Notes: generated by a model from the letters alone, not told the origin. 12,238 bases of DNA from Candidatus Competibacteraceae bacterium (GCA_020445045.1 JAGRHI010000333.1:1-12238); one strand, 5' to 3'; shown: positions 1-7,116, numbered from the stretch's first letter. Program-made: numbers and translations.

Positions 1-39
1 CTTCCACGGGAAGTCTCATAGAGCCGTATAAATTTGCAA

Positions 40-2898
40 TTACCTCTCGACACAAAAAATGGTTGGTGAGTTTAGCATCTTGGTAAACTCATGCGCCGAG
101 ACAGGAGGGCTAAATAAATAGCCTTGAGCTTCATCGCAATCAAGGCTGTCAAGATAATCAACTTGTTCTTTTGTCTCAACACCTTCGGCAACGACGTTTA
201 ATCTCAAACTATGCGCTAGAGTGATAATTGATTTAACAATGGCCGCATCTTCGAAACTAGTGTCGATATTACGAATGAATGATTGGTCAATCTTGAGAGT
301 GTGAATCGGAAAGCGCTTCAAATAGTTTAGCGAAGAGTAGCCTGTCCCAAAGTCATCAATGCTGAGATGGAGTCCCATATTGTTGAATGTGCCTAAGGTT
401 GCAATGGCTTTATCAATATCTTCCATGGTGGCGCTTTCCGTAATTTCAAGTTCCAATTTATTTGGGCTAAGCTCCGTTGTATCTAGCGCACTCCTGATTT
501 GTTTGATTAAATCAGGCTGACGGAATTGTAAAGGCGAAAGATTGACGGCGATACGTAATGCTGGAAGACCTTGATCCTGCCAACTCTTGGCCTGCATGCA
601 AGCAGTATGAATTATCCATTCTCCAATCGAGACGATTAATCCAATCTCTTCACAGAGGGGAATAAACTGCGCCGGTGAGACTTGTCCTTTTTTTGGATGA
701 TTCCAACGCAAGAGAGCTTCGGCCCCACAGATTTTTCTACTTTTGACTTCTATTTTTGGCTGATAATATAACTCAAATTCGTGCCGCTCTAATGCATGGC
801 GAAGTCTGTTTTCCAAATCCAGGCTTTCAAAAGCTGCGGCATTCAATGCCTTGGAATAAAACTGATAATTATTTTTGCCAATGGATTTTGCGTGATACAT
901 GGCCGAATCCGCATTTTTCAGAAGCTCATTGATTGTTTGCCCATCAGTTGGGTAACAGGCAATGCCAATACTGGCTGTTGAATAAACTTCATGATCATTG
1001 ATATTGAATGGAATTGATAGATCAGCCATAATTTTTTTAGCGATAGCTGTCGTTATCGAAAATGATTCTTTGCTGTTTTCAAAGTACGAAATTACGATAA
1101 CAAATTCATCACCTCCAATTCTGGAGATCGTATCTTCGCTTCGTAAATTTCTACTTAGTCGTTGAGCTACCTCGCACAATAATAAATCGCCCGCTATATG
1201 CCCAAGGGAATCATTGACATATTTAAAGCGATCCAAATCGATGAATAAAATAGCTACAATAGTTTTTTGCCGCTCAGCTCTGGCTAGTGCTTGCTGTAAT
1301 CGATCCTTGAGTAGTAGTCGGTTAGGTAGTCCACTTAAAGCATCATAATGAGCCATATAATATAATTGTTCTTCCCATCTTGCATTGGATAGTGCGACAG
1401 CTACACGATTGGTAAAGTCGCAAGCTAGAAGGACATCTTCTTCCTTAACGGTAAACAGCGATCGATATCCAAGACAGATCATCGCAGACACTTTCTCTTT
1501 GAGCATGACAGGCAATACTAAGAATGAAAACGCGCCTAGTTTGAGTAAGGATAAAAGATAGCATGGTAGATTTTTTTGATTAGTTACGATTAAATATTTT
1601 TGGTTTTCCAGTAATATTTGATATTCCGATGATGTTATTTTCAGCATCTCTGTGGTTATTTGCTCTCTAAGTGGTTTGCTTTGGGTATAAGTGCGACAGG
1701 ATTCATTGTCATTGCGATCAACAACTGTCATACTGATATGATCATAAGAGATAATTTCGTGCATGCGGCTTAATACGATTTTAATGATATCTTCGATTTT
1801 TAAAGTCGATAAGATAAGCTGATCAATATCTGCCATCGTGGATAAGGTATGAAATTGCTTATCTATCTGAATCGCCATATTGTTTACTGAAGCAGCCAAT
1901 TCTTCAAATTCATCGCCACTATTCACCTCTATAGGCTTGTTAAATTTCTTATTGGTGATATGGTGAACTCCTTCCATTAGCTTTTCAAGCGGAATTAGAT
2001 TCCTGCGAATTTGATAAACGCTCAATAATGCTACAGTGGCAAGCGTTAGCATAATCACAAATAAAAAAATATTTCTGAAATCAATTATGGGTGAGAATAT
2101 ACTGGTTTTCGACTGGCTGCTGGCTATTGTCCACTTTGGTACAAAAAAATTAGGTTCTAGAAATAGAGGCCAGTAATTCACCAAAAATTCTTCATTGTTA
2201 TGCTTATACCATGCAAATTGCTCTGAAGATGATGTCTTTAATTTTATTAATTCTTCAGGGCTAGGCTCATATTCTTGATGCGAGCAAAATAATGCTTTAT
2301 TAAATTCATCAAAAACACAGAGTTGTGTTTCTTGGTCAAGTGAATCAGTATCGCCCCATAGATAAGACTGATCGATTTCCCCAATCAATATTGCTTGCTT
2401 TGAATACCGTGGGTTAAGCATCCGGAATAAAAAAATCCTTGATGAGAAATGAGGTTGATAGTCGCTGGTGAGGATACTATTACCTGCCTTGAGATAGCTT
2501 TGCTCTTTTTGAATGAGCGTTGCTATTTTTCCAGTGTTTCCTAGCGGGAATGTAGATTGGTTCGTATTGTCAATCAATCTTATTTTTTTAAATCCTTGAC
2601 TAACCATCGAGTTGAACTGGTGATTTTCTGTCAGATGCGCTGATGGATCCTCTTGATTAAGATTTTGAGCAATCCAAGCTATTTGGGTTTTTAGCAATAA
2701 CAAGCGCTCAAACACTGTCATACCGTATTGCTTGTTCGTTTGCTTAAGCTGCGCATGTTGCTGCGTGGAAATCAGATTATTTACTTGCCTAAAAGCTAAG
2801 AATGTTAATAACATGATAGGAATTAAAGATGAAATAATGAACAGCACGAATATTCTTCGTGCTACTTTGCTATGAAGAAAAGCTATTTCAATTTTCAT
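40..2898 (-). CDS. Membrane HAMP-GAF-GGDEF-EAL c-di-GMP turnover protein
   Basis: The 952-residue product should make and/or degrade cyclic di-GMP at the inner membrane. Visible layout: TM1 about 14-36, a periplasmic sensor region of about 240 residues, TM2 about 276-296, HAMP about 297-350, a GAF-like domain about 360-508, GGDEF about 514-680 and EAL about 695-945. The cyclase motif is intact (RIGGDEF, G595-F599), with an RxxD inhibitory site (RSED 586-589) five residues before it. The EAL domain keeps EALLRW (727-732), N786, E818, D848-D849 in DDFGTGYSS, K869 and E905, so phosphodiesterase activity is expected; whether both activities operate cannot be read from sequence. The gene starts 27 nt after the pseudopilin stop with no clear Shine-Dalgarno, so it is probably read through from that gene. 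Its DNA is markedly AT-rich compared with the right half of the window. Family assignment is secure; the signal sensed is unknown. Confidence 0.95.
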   Translation of the reverse strand: MKIEIAFLHSKVARRIFVLFIISSLIPIMLLTFLAFRQVNNLISTQQHAQLKQTNKQYGMTVFERLLLLKTQIAWIAQNLNQEDPSAHLTENHQFNSMVSQGFKKIRLIDNTNQSTFPLGNTGKIATLIQKEQSYLKAGNSILTSDYQPHFSSRIFLFRMLNPRYSKQAILIGEIDQSYLWGDTDSLDQETQLCVFDEFNKALFCSHQEYEPSPEELIKLKTSSSEQFAWYKHNNEEFLVNYWPLFLEPNFFVPKWTIASSQSKTSIFSPIIDFRNIFLFVIMLTLATVALLSVYQIRRNLIPLEKLMEGVHHITNKKFNKPIEVNSGDEFEELAASVNNMAIQIDKQFHTLSTMADIDQLILSTLKIEDIIKIVLSRMHEIISYDHISMTVVDRNDNESCRTYTQSKPLREQITTEMLKITSSEYQILLENQKYLIVTNQKNLPCYLLSLLKLGAFSFLVLPVMLKEKVSAMICLGYRSLFTVKEEDVLLACDFTNRVAVALSNARWEEQLYYMAHYDALSGLPNRLLLKDRLQQALARAERQKTIVAILFIDLDRFKYVNDSLGHIAGDLLLCEVAQRLSRNLRSEDTISRIGGDEFVIVISYFENSKESFSITTAIAKKIMADLSIPFNINDHEVYSTASIGIACYPTDGQTINELLKNADSAMYHAKSIGKNNYQFYSKALNAAAFESLDLENRLRHALERHEFELYYQPKIEVKSRKICGAEALLRWNHPKKGQVSPAQFIPLCEEIGLIVSIGEWIIHTACMQAKSWQDQGLPALRIAVNLSPLQFRQPDLIKQIRSALDTTELSPNKLELEITESATMEDIDKAIATLGTFNNMGLHLSIDDFGTGYSSLNYLKRFPIHTLKIDQSFIRNIDTSFEDAAIVKSIITLAHSLRLNVVAEGVETKEQVDYLDSLDCDEAQGYLFSPPVSAHEFTKMLNSPTIFCVER

Positions 2899-2925
2899 GG
2901 ATAAATTGAATATTTTTCTTATTCA

Positions 2926-3414
2926 TCAATATTCAGAAGCCAATCCAACAAAACCTCCGTTATTAGCTCGAACAATATCGTCTCGGCTTGCTTTAGCTGT
3001 TAGGGGAGACTCACTTTTACCATCTTTCCCTATACTGTAAAGATCATAATCAGTATTCAAGGGAACCATGTTGTGATCCTTACGAACCTTGCCTTTTCCT
3101 TTAGTAGTGGCAATGTTCAGATATTGGTAGGGGTTTCCCCAGGGGTCCAACAGAGGAATTTGTCCTGTCAATTCGCCAAGGGATTCAGGATGGCTGAAAT
3201 GGGCTGTGTAAAAACGCTCAATCTCTGCTTCAATAAGCAGAATATCAGTCCTTGCACGCCCATTTTCCAAACGTTCCATATATACCCTGTATGAACTTAC
3301 CGCGATGGTCACTAAAATACTGCTTATCACCAATGCCAATAACAATTCGACCAGCGTAAAGCCGCAATATTGTTTCGTTTTTATTTGTATATTTTCTATA
3401 AATTGATTGATCAT
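2926..3414 (-). CDS. GspG-like pseudopilin with prepilin leader
   Basis: A 162-residue prepilin-type protein exported through the inner membrane and processed by a prepilin peptidase. The leader is 18 residues and ends in C-G; cleavage would fall at G18/F19, leaving FTLVELLLAL with the conserved Glu at mature position 5 (E23). A hydrophobic helix follows to about residue 42. The core resembles the type II secretion major pseudopilin G: DPWGNPYQYLN at 90-100 and DYDLYSIGKDGKS at 122-133, the region that binds calcium in GspG. The family usually ends in a GG-x-DI-xNW-like stretch; here it reads DDIVRANNGG near 145-154, a variant ending. No other secretion or pilus gene is present, so it is an orphan or minor pilin rather than part of a visible gsp cluster. 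The ATG at 3414 is the only start before the leader; the next Met is residue 46. Confidence 0.9.
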   Translation of the reverse strand: MINQFIENIQIKTKQYCGFTLVELLLALVISSILVTIAVSSYRVYMERLENGRARTDILLIEAEIERFYTAHFSHPESLGELTGQIPLLDPWGNPYQYLNIATTKGKGKVRKDHNMVPLNTDYDLYSIGKDGKSESPLTAKASRDDIVRANNGGFVGLASEY

Positions 3415-3425
3415 AATTAATTATG

Positions 3426-3453
3426 ATTTTAAGTTGTCATTAACTTGTATCAA
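3426..3453 (-). promoter_or_regulatory. Candidate sigma-70 promoter of the pseudopilin/GGDEF-EAL unit
   Basis: On the minus strand a TTGATA hexamer (3448-3453) is separated by 16 nt from TAAAAT (3426-3431), both close to the -35 and -10 consensus. Transcription would start near 3418-3420, only a few bases before the ATG at 3414. That fits the absence of a Shine-Dalgarno and would give an almost leaderless mRNA. The background is AT-rich, so chance matches are likely. Confidence 0.35.
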
Positions 3454-3604
3454 TTTTTGGCGTAGCGACAATAGAGTGGTTTTAATTCCAATAAGACCAC
3501 AACATGGATTGTGGGCAATTTGCTATCTTAGGCAATCAGCAATTCCAAAAGGAGTGTAAGCAGCATTTTCCGCCGATACAGGTGTTATGCACAACCTAAA
3601 GCAG

Positions 3605-3797
3605 GCTCAGCGGAGTGATGGTTTTTCCGGCAAAGTTCCTCGATGGGAGCGCAACCAGGAACGCGGTGGCGACCGAAAGCCCTCGGCGGTGATGGCATGG
3701 ATCTCATGGAAGCCATCGCCATCGCACCGCAGTGGGAACAACAATCCTTGTCAGACCAATGCAACCGACGGATGGTTTCATAACTATTTGGCGTCAT
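3605..3797 (-). pseudogene. Possible remnant of a transposase zinc ribbon
   Basis: In the minus frame beginning at the ATG at 3797, about 25 residues lead into LHWSDKDCCSHCGA. This has the spacing of the zinc ribbon that opens IS1595-type transposases (W-P-D-G-x-x-C-P-x-C-G): W, D, C, C and G fall on the same positions. After the CxxC the similarity stops. A second CxxC and the DDE domain are absent, and the downstream frames do not continue the family. It may be the N-terminal stub of a second, different IS1595-type transposase. The resemblance is short and could be chance. Confidence 0.3.
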
Positions 3798-4476
3798 CCA
3801 ATCGGTTTTGGCGGTTGAGCATTGTCGGGCCAGACTTCGTATCGGTTCGGAACCGGTTCGGTGTACCTGCTCGCCCTGGTCGGAATGCCTCGGTCTTACC
3901 TGTTCAGAGCCCATAATCATGTTAGCATAAATCATGCCAATTTATACTGTTGTATTAATTCTGATAACCAGGAAAGTAGGGATAATCAAGCTGTCCGGTT
4001 CATCCGCACTCCATGGCATCGGTTCACTGTCTCTATTGGTACATAAGTAATGTTGGAGATGGATGATAGGCTTGCAATAGGACTCGACGCGATCTCTCCG
4101 TTGTTGAGCAGGAGTTGCTCATCATGCATAACGAGATTCGATCATTACCCGCTGATTTTCACCCAATCCGATAACGCGCTAAAAATGTTACATTTGCTCG
4201 ATCTGGAAGACGGAGGATCGTTCTTTCCCGATAGCGGTTCTGTCCTCCCTCGCCCAAATACGGTTCAATCATGACGCTGTAAGGCACGTTTCTATCTCCA
4301 ATTAGTTATCGGCACCTTAACAATTGTCAAGTGTCATGAGTTATCTCAGGGCAGACCGCGCCGATGCGTACTGCCTGTTCTCGGCCGCCAAGCCGGTCAA
4401 CGCCTTGACGCTGCGGGCCGGCGTATTATCCGATTCGAGTTCGGTCAGCGCTTACACGAGTTGTTCGAATTACGAG

Positions 4477-4538
4477 GATGGTGATTGTCGCGCGTCCGTT
4501 GACCAGATTGTTACCCGGTTTCTTGATGGTGAATGTCG
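4477..4538. repeat. 14-bp direct repeat pair, 48-bp period
   Basis: GATGGTGATTGTCG at 4477-4490 recurs as GATGGTGAATGTCG at 4525-4538, 13 of 14 bases identical, with starts 48 bp apart. Flanking bases do not match. The period is a multiple of three, so it also repeats as DGDCR/DGECR in one plus-strand frame, but that frame has no supported start. No function is assigned. Confidence 0.4.
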
Positions 4539-4605
4539 TCTTCCAGATGAAACACCTTCCAATCATTATATTGAATATAAATAAAAAATTGCTACCTTAC
4601 CGGCA

Positions 4606-4613
4606 TTTTTAAA
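4606..4613. repeat. Probable target-site duplication, left copy
   Basis: The eight bases just outside the left terminal repeat are TTTTTAAA. The eight bases just outside the right one (5632-5639) are TTTTTTTA, a 6 of 8 match. IS1595-family elements usually duplicate 8 bp of AT-rich target, so the length and composition fit. Homopolymer content weakens the evidence. Confidence 0.4.
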
Positions 4614-4637
4614 GGCCATGTCCGCGTTAAGCGTTGA
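4614..4637 (+). repeat. IS left terminal inverted repeat
   Basis: The end begins GGCCATGTCCGCGTTAAG and continues CGTTGA. It pairs with the inverted copy at 5608-5631, differing at four positions, all transitions. It overlaps the 3' end of the transposase frame. The right end carries TAG in the equivalent frame position (minus-strand ACGTAG) where this end reads ACGCGG, so the native stop was probably lost here and the frame runs out to a TAG at 4592-4594. Confidence 0.75.
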
Positions 4638-5060
4638 TTCTGACCAGTCGCCAGGGACAGCATCAGCGCTGGGGTTAGAGTTGCGGCGAAGCGCTCCAGG
4701 CAACGTCGCCATCCCAGGTAGTTGGGCAGGTACTTGGTCGCGACGCCATGGAACCGAGCCATCCAGCCTTTCAGGCGGCTGTGATAGGCGTTGGCGTTTT
4801 AGAGGTGGAAGGCATGCTCAATGACTCGGATGCCAGCGCTGAGATTGACGGAGGTATGAGCGATGTGCGCCCGCTCGGCAAAGCAGTGGTGGATCGCATT
4901 GCTGTTGGAGCACAGCACGGCATCGGCGTCGAGAACAGGCGCCAGCACAGTGGTAACGGACGCAGTGTTGGCGTTGGGCAGAACCGCGTCGGTGGTGGCG
5001 GTGCCGCGGTCGCGCGCCACGAGCACCGCAATCTGCGCGCTGGACAGGCCGCGCTTCTTG

Positions 5061-5092
5061 GCCACCCCGCCCCGCAAGCGGGGCGGGGTGGC
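5061..5092. repeat. Perfect 15-bp palindrome with 2-nt loop inside the transposase
   Basis: The left arm GCCACCCCGCCCCGC (5061-5075) and right arm GCGGGGCGGGGTGGC (5078-5092) are exact reverse complements separated by AA. This is a very stable GC-rich hairpin and coincides with the position where the transposase frame shifts. Nothing suggests a terminator: there is no T-run on either side, and it lies within coding sequence. Confidence 0.9.
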
Positions 5093-5607
5093 AGGTGACG
5101 CTCCCCCTTGTGGGATTCCAAGAAATAGGTTTCGTCTGCTTCCACGATGCCGTGCGGGCTTGATGGCTTGAGCGCCGGAAGGGCGAGAAAGCGGTGGCGC
5201 CAGCGAAAGGCGGTGTTCTTGTGCACACCGCCGCGCCGCGCCGCTGCGCGTACCGTGTCTCCGTCGATCAGTGCCCGGGCGTACTCGTCCCAGCACTCGC
5301 GATGCCGCAAGCGCGCCAGCGGCGTGCCGCTGAGGACATGGAACGTCTTACCCCAGGAGCGCGGCAAGCCATGGGCATTGCCCCACCGCCCGCAGGGTCG
5401 GTGATGGCGGTGGGGGCAGGTAGGCGCAACAGCGAGGATACCCGCGAGCGGGTCTGGCAGCTTGCGTTCTTGGTGCAGAATCTCGACCGCACGCCGCCGC
5501 TGAGCGGCTGTCAGCGCGTCGGCTTGAGACAAGCATTGATGGAAGGCTTCAGCACGCATGACGGTATCCTCCACACTTTCCCTTCCCTATCATAAGGATA
5601 GCGGATT

Positions 5608-5631
5608 TCAACACTTAACGTAGACATAGCC
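5608..5631 (-). repeat. IS right terminal inverted repeat
   Basis: Read on the minus strand, this end is GGCTATGTCTACGTTAAG followed by TGTTGA. It is the inverted partner of 4614-4637 with 20 of 24 identities. It lies about 50 bp upstream of the transposase start, so any transposase promoter would overlap or adjoin it. Confidence 0.75.
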
Positions 5632-5639
5632 TTTTTTTA
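5632..5639. repeat. Probable target-site duplication, right copy
   Basis: TTTTTTTA directly outside the right terminal repeat matches the left flank TTTTTAAA at 6 of 8 positions. It has the length expected for the family, but the T-run makes a chance match fairly likely. Confidence 0.4.
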
Positions 5640-5647
5640 TCGGCGCC

Positions 5648-5661
5648 GTCCTGAACAGGAC
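5648..5661. repeat. Short palindrome GTCCTG-AA-CAGGAC
   Basis: Six-base arms flank a 2-nt AA centre, 17 bp beyond the IS right end. It could be an operator half-site pair or a chance palindrome. It does not fit the gammaproteobacterial LexA pattern, and no gene starts close to it. Confidence 0.3.
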
Positions 5662-5777
5662 CTAGCAAACCCTTCCTTCGTCCGATCGTGCGACCACTTT
5701 CCGCCTCCAGGCGTCGATCGGTTCACTTTGAGTCTTGTCGGTTGACTTCGGACCGGAATGGCCCCAGGAGGTTGGCC

Positions 5778-5822
5778 ATGGTGACCCGATCAGTCCGAAA
5801 CGGTGGTTGCGACAATCATTGA
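5778..5822 (+). CDS. Possible 14-residue leader-type ORF
   Basis: A strong AGGAGG (5766-5771) sits 6 nt before an ATG at 5778. The frame reads MVTRSVRNGGCDNH and stops at TGA 5820-5822. The ribosome site is better than that of any annotated gene in the window, yet the product is tiny and resembles nothing I know. It ends 103 nt before the start of the secreted-protein gene, on the same strand. It could be a leader peptide, the truncated start of a gene cut off by past rearrangement, or chance. Confidence 0.2.
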   Translation: MVTRSVRNGGCDNH

Positions 5823-5864
5823 TATTTCAAATTAAATCATTAAAAACATAAATATAGATACAAT
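5819..5864 (+). promoter_or_regulatory. AT-rich presumed promoter region of the secreted-protein gene
   Basis: An abrupt AT-rich island of about 45 bp stands in otherwise GC-rich DNA directly upstream of the gene at 5926. TACAAT (5859-5864) is a reasonable -10, but no good -35 lies 16-18 bp before it; TTGATA at 5819-5824 is too far away. A promoter here is likely from position and composition, but its exact hexamers are not established. Confidence 0.3.
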
Positions 5865-5925
5865 GGCATGATTCTTCTTGCCATATTCGAAGTTGCCGCG
5901 CATCACCTCCGGGAGAATGACCGCC

Positions 5926-7062
5926 ATGACCGCCGCCTACATCCCCCATCGCTTTCTTTCACCGCCATCCTGGTGGCGTACCCTGCCAGCGTTGTTGGGC
6001 GGATTGACGCTGGTGGGTGTCGGATTGACGCCGGTCCCGACCCAGGCGGCGGATACATCGGCCTGCATGGGCATCCGCCCGGCACTCTACGCCGGCTCCG
6101 CGCCCACCTTTGTGCGCCCAGGTCAGGAGGTCGTCGTACATGGCATCGGTCTGCGGCACTATCGGGACCCGGTCGTGGTGGTACGGGACGGGCGGGGGTT
6201 GAAGCAGGATCTGCGGATTGCCGCGCGGGTGGAAAGCGACAGTACGCTGGCATTCACTTATCCGGCCGATCTGGCGCCGAACGCGCCGGTCGTCCTACAA
6301 GCGTATGTCGAAGACAACGCGATCAAAAGCAGCCCGGCGGTGTGTGCCGCGCTGCGCGAGGAGCGCGGTCGCCAAATCCTCGATCGGCTGTATTCGGTCG
6401 CAACCGATGCCGGTTGCCATGACGATCCGGTGGTGTGCCCCGCGGCCGATGATCGGCTGCGGTCGGTGACCGGCATCACCCTGAACCTCATTCCGTCGGC
6501 CACGCCGGCGGGGCGGGTGGCCAGCCTCGAAATCGACAACTCACCGGGCATGAGCTCGCCTTTTTGCAGCGGACAACCGGTGGTGAGCGATGTGGCCGCC
6601 TTTTTCGATGCCGCCCCGGACGGCGCAACCAGCGGGTTCTCCAAAGTTGCGATGCGCCAGCCTTCTTCCACCGGGTGGGGACAGCCGTTCGCCAGCGAAC
6701 CAAGCGACGAGGCCATTTCACCCACCGGAGCCAAGTTGGTGGTGGTGGCGCGCTTTCAAAGCTGCGCGCAAGACGCGCCGCAGTTCGTGGCCGCGCACTT
6801 TGTGGTGCACCGTTCGGCGGAGGGCTCCATGATCGAACCGGTCAAGCTGATGGCCGGTGACGGCTCCGAAGTCACCGGGTCCGCCAGTGCTCCGCGCCAG
6901 GGCGTCGTGCTGAGCGGCGAAATCCAGAACCAGAAGATCCGGCTCGCCAGCGCCGACAGCGTCGAGGGCAGCGTGACCGGTTTGGTGACCCAAGGCGTGG
7001 ATTCGACGGCTCGCGGCGTCTTGCTACGCTTCAATTTCCGGGTGCCGGTGGAATCGCGCTGA
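5926..7062 (+). CDS. Secreted protein of unknown function, six cysteines
   Basis: I do not recognise a named family. The 378-residue product starts at the ATG at 5926, which has GGGAG (5911-5915) about 10 nt upstream. An in-frame ATG at 5917 is too close to that site, and a TTG at 5878 has no support. A Sec signal peptide is clear: basic start, hydrophobic LPALLGGLTLVGVGL at 20-34, likely cleavage near TQA/A (40-42). The first mature segment (about 54-130) has an Ig-like pattern resembling IPT/TIG domains: a PGQEVVVHGIGL stretch, then alternating beta-strand-like segments. The rest (about 180-375) also looks beta-rich. Six cysteines (47, 140, 164, 171, 214, 280), all after the signal peptide, suggest periplasmic disulfides. 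There is no lipobox, transmembrane tail or obvious enzyme motif. It stands alone on the plus strand, converging on the reductase gene 54 nt away. A periplasmic or surface binding role is possible but unproven. Confidence 0.85.
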   Translation: MTAAYIPHRFLSPPSWWRTLPALLGGLTLVGVGLTPVPTQAADTSACMGIRPALYAGSAPTFVRPGQEVVVHGIGLRHYRDPVVVVRDGRGLKQDLRIAARVESDSTLAFTYPADLAPNAPVVLQAYVEDNAIKSSPAVCAALREERGRQILDRLYSVATDAGCHDDPVVCPAADDRLRSVTGITLNLIPSATPAGRVASLEIDNSPGMSSPFCSGQPVVSDVAAFFDAAPDGATSGFSKVAMRQPSSTGWGQPFASEPSDEAISPTGAKLVVVARFQSCAQDAPQFVAAHFVVHRSAEGSMIEPVKLMAGDGSEVTGSASAPRQGVVLSGEIQNQKIRLASADSVEGSVTGLVTQGVDSTARGVLLRFNFRVPVESR

Positions 7063-7116
7063 GTGGATCGGGGTCTTCTTGCCTTCCTCTCGTCCCAGCC
7101 AGAACGGGATCAAGGG

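Larger units (their letters stand above)
3600..4605. other. Gene-poor decayed stretch, about 1 kb
   Basis: No reading frame here has a convincing start, ribosome site and recognisable product. Composition is mixed: GC-rich near 3600-3860, AT-rich near 3930-3990 and intermediate afterwards. The only recognisable piece is a possible zinc-ribbon remnant (separate entry). A minus-strand run at 4341-4451 has 36 sense codons with mostly G/C third positions, but it begins directly after a stop and has no start codon; I do not recognise its product. Plus-strand frames at 4050-4274 and 4324-4584 lack ribosome sites and family resemblance. The overall look is of eroded mobile or coding DNA. Confidence 0.5.
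4592..5559 (-). pseudogene. IS1595-family transposase, inactivated
   Basis: The start is the ATG at 5559, with GGAGG (5568-5572) 8 nt upstream. The family fold is clear: zinc-ribbon region, helix-turn-helix (VHKNTAFRWRHRFL) and a DDE domain with the first Asp in IVEADETYF. Lesions: the first zinc knuckle reads CPHR instead of CPHC; near 5350-5360 the second CxxC is missing, apparently by a four-codon deletion; near 5075-5080 the frame shifts by one base, from HLPPRPA into RGGVAKKRGLSS; at 4904-4906 LCSNS replaces the family's LCSDG, removing the probable second catalytic Asp; and TAA at 4799-4801 interrupts HAFHL-NANAYHSRLKGW. The C-terminal part continues in that frame through ATKYLPNYLGWRR to the left repeat. 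Intact length would be roughly 320 residues, normal for the family. Lesions are inferred against the remembered family pattern; frameshift and stop are directly visible. Confidence 0.85.
4614..5631 (-). mobile_element. Decayed IS1595-family insertion sequence, 1018 bp
   Basis: The element is bounded by 24-bp imperfect inverted repeats (4614-4637 and 5608-5631, 20 of 24 identical). It contains one transposase reading frame on the minus strand that nearly fills it, and probable 8-bp AT-rich target duplications flank it. Length, single gene and repeat position agree with the IS1595 family. All four mismatches between the ends are transitions, consistent with slow decay. The transposase carries several inactivating lesions, so the copy cannot mobilise itself. 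It lies in a gene-poor interval between the AT-rich left block and the GC-rich right block. Confidence 0.8.

Noticed and set aside
3497..3514. CCACAA-CATGGA-TTGTGG inverted repeat upstream of the pseudopilin
   Set aside because: Only 6-bp arms, upstream of the likely promoter, and of a size expected by chance.
3585..3593. TTATGCACA, which fits the DnaA-box consensus
   Set aside because: A single 9-mer with no clustered boxes, no AT-rich unwinding region pattern and no replication genes nearby.
3585..3935. 116-residue minus-strand frame as an intact small gene, and the plus-strand frame opposite it
   Set aside because: No ribosome site, and only a short zinc-ribbon-like patch is recognisable; better treated as a remnant.
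5061..5092. Transcription terminator or programmed-frameshift signal
   Set aside because: There is no T-run after the hairpin, IS1595 transposases are normally a single frame, and the gene carries other lesions, so mutation is the simpler reading.
5648..5661. GTCCTGAACAGGAC as a LexA/SOS operator
   Set aside because: The spacing does not match CTGT-N8-ACAG and no SOS gene follows.
5878..5925. TTG start at 5878 for the secreted protein
   Set aside because: No ribosome site before it; the added residues push the signal peptide inward, whereas the ATG at 5926 has GGGAG at suitable spacing.
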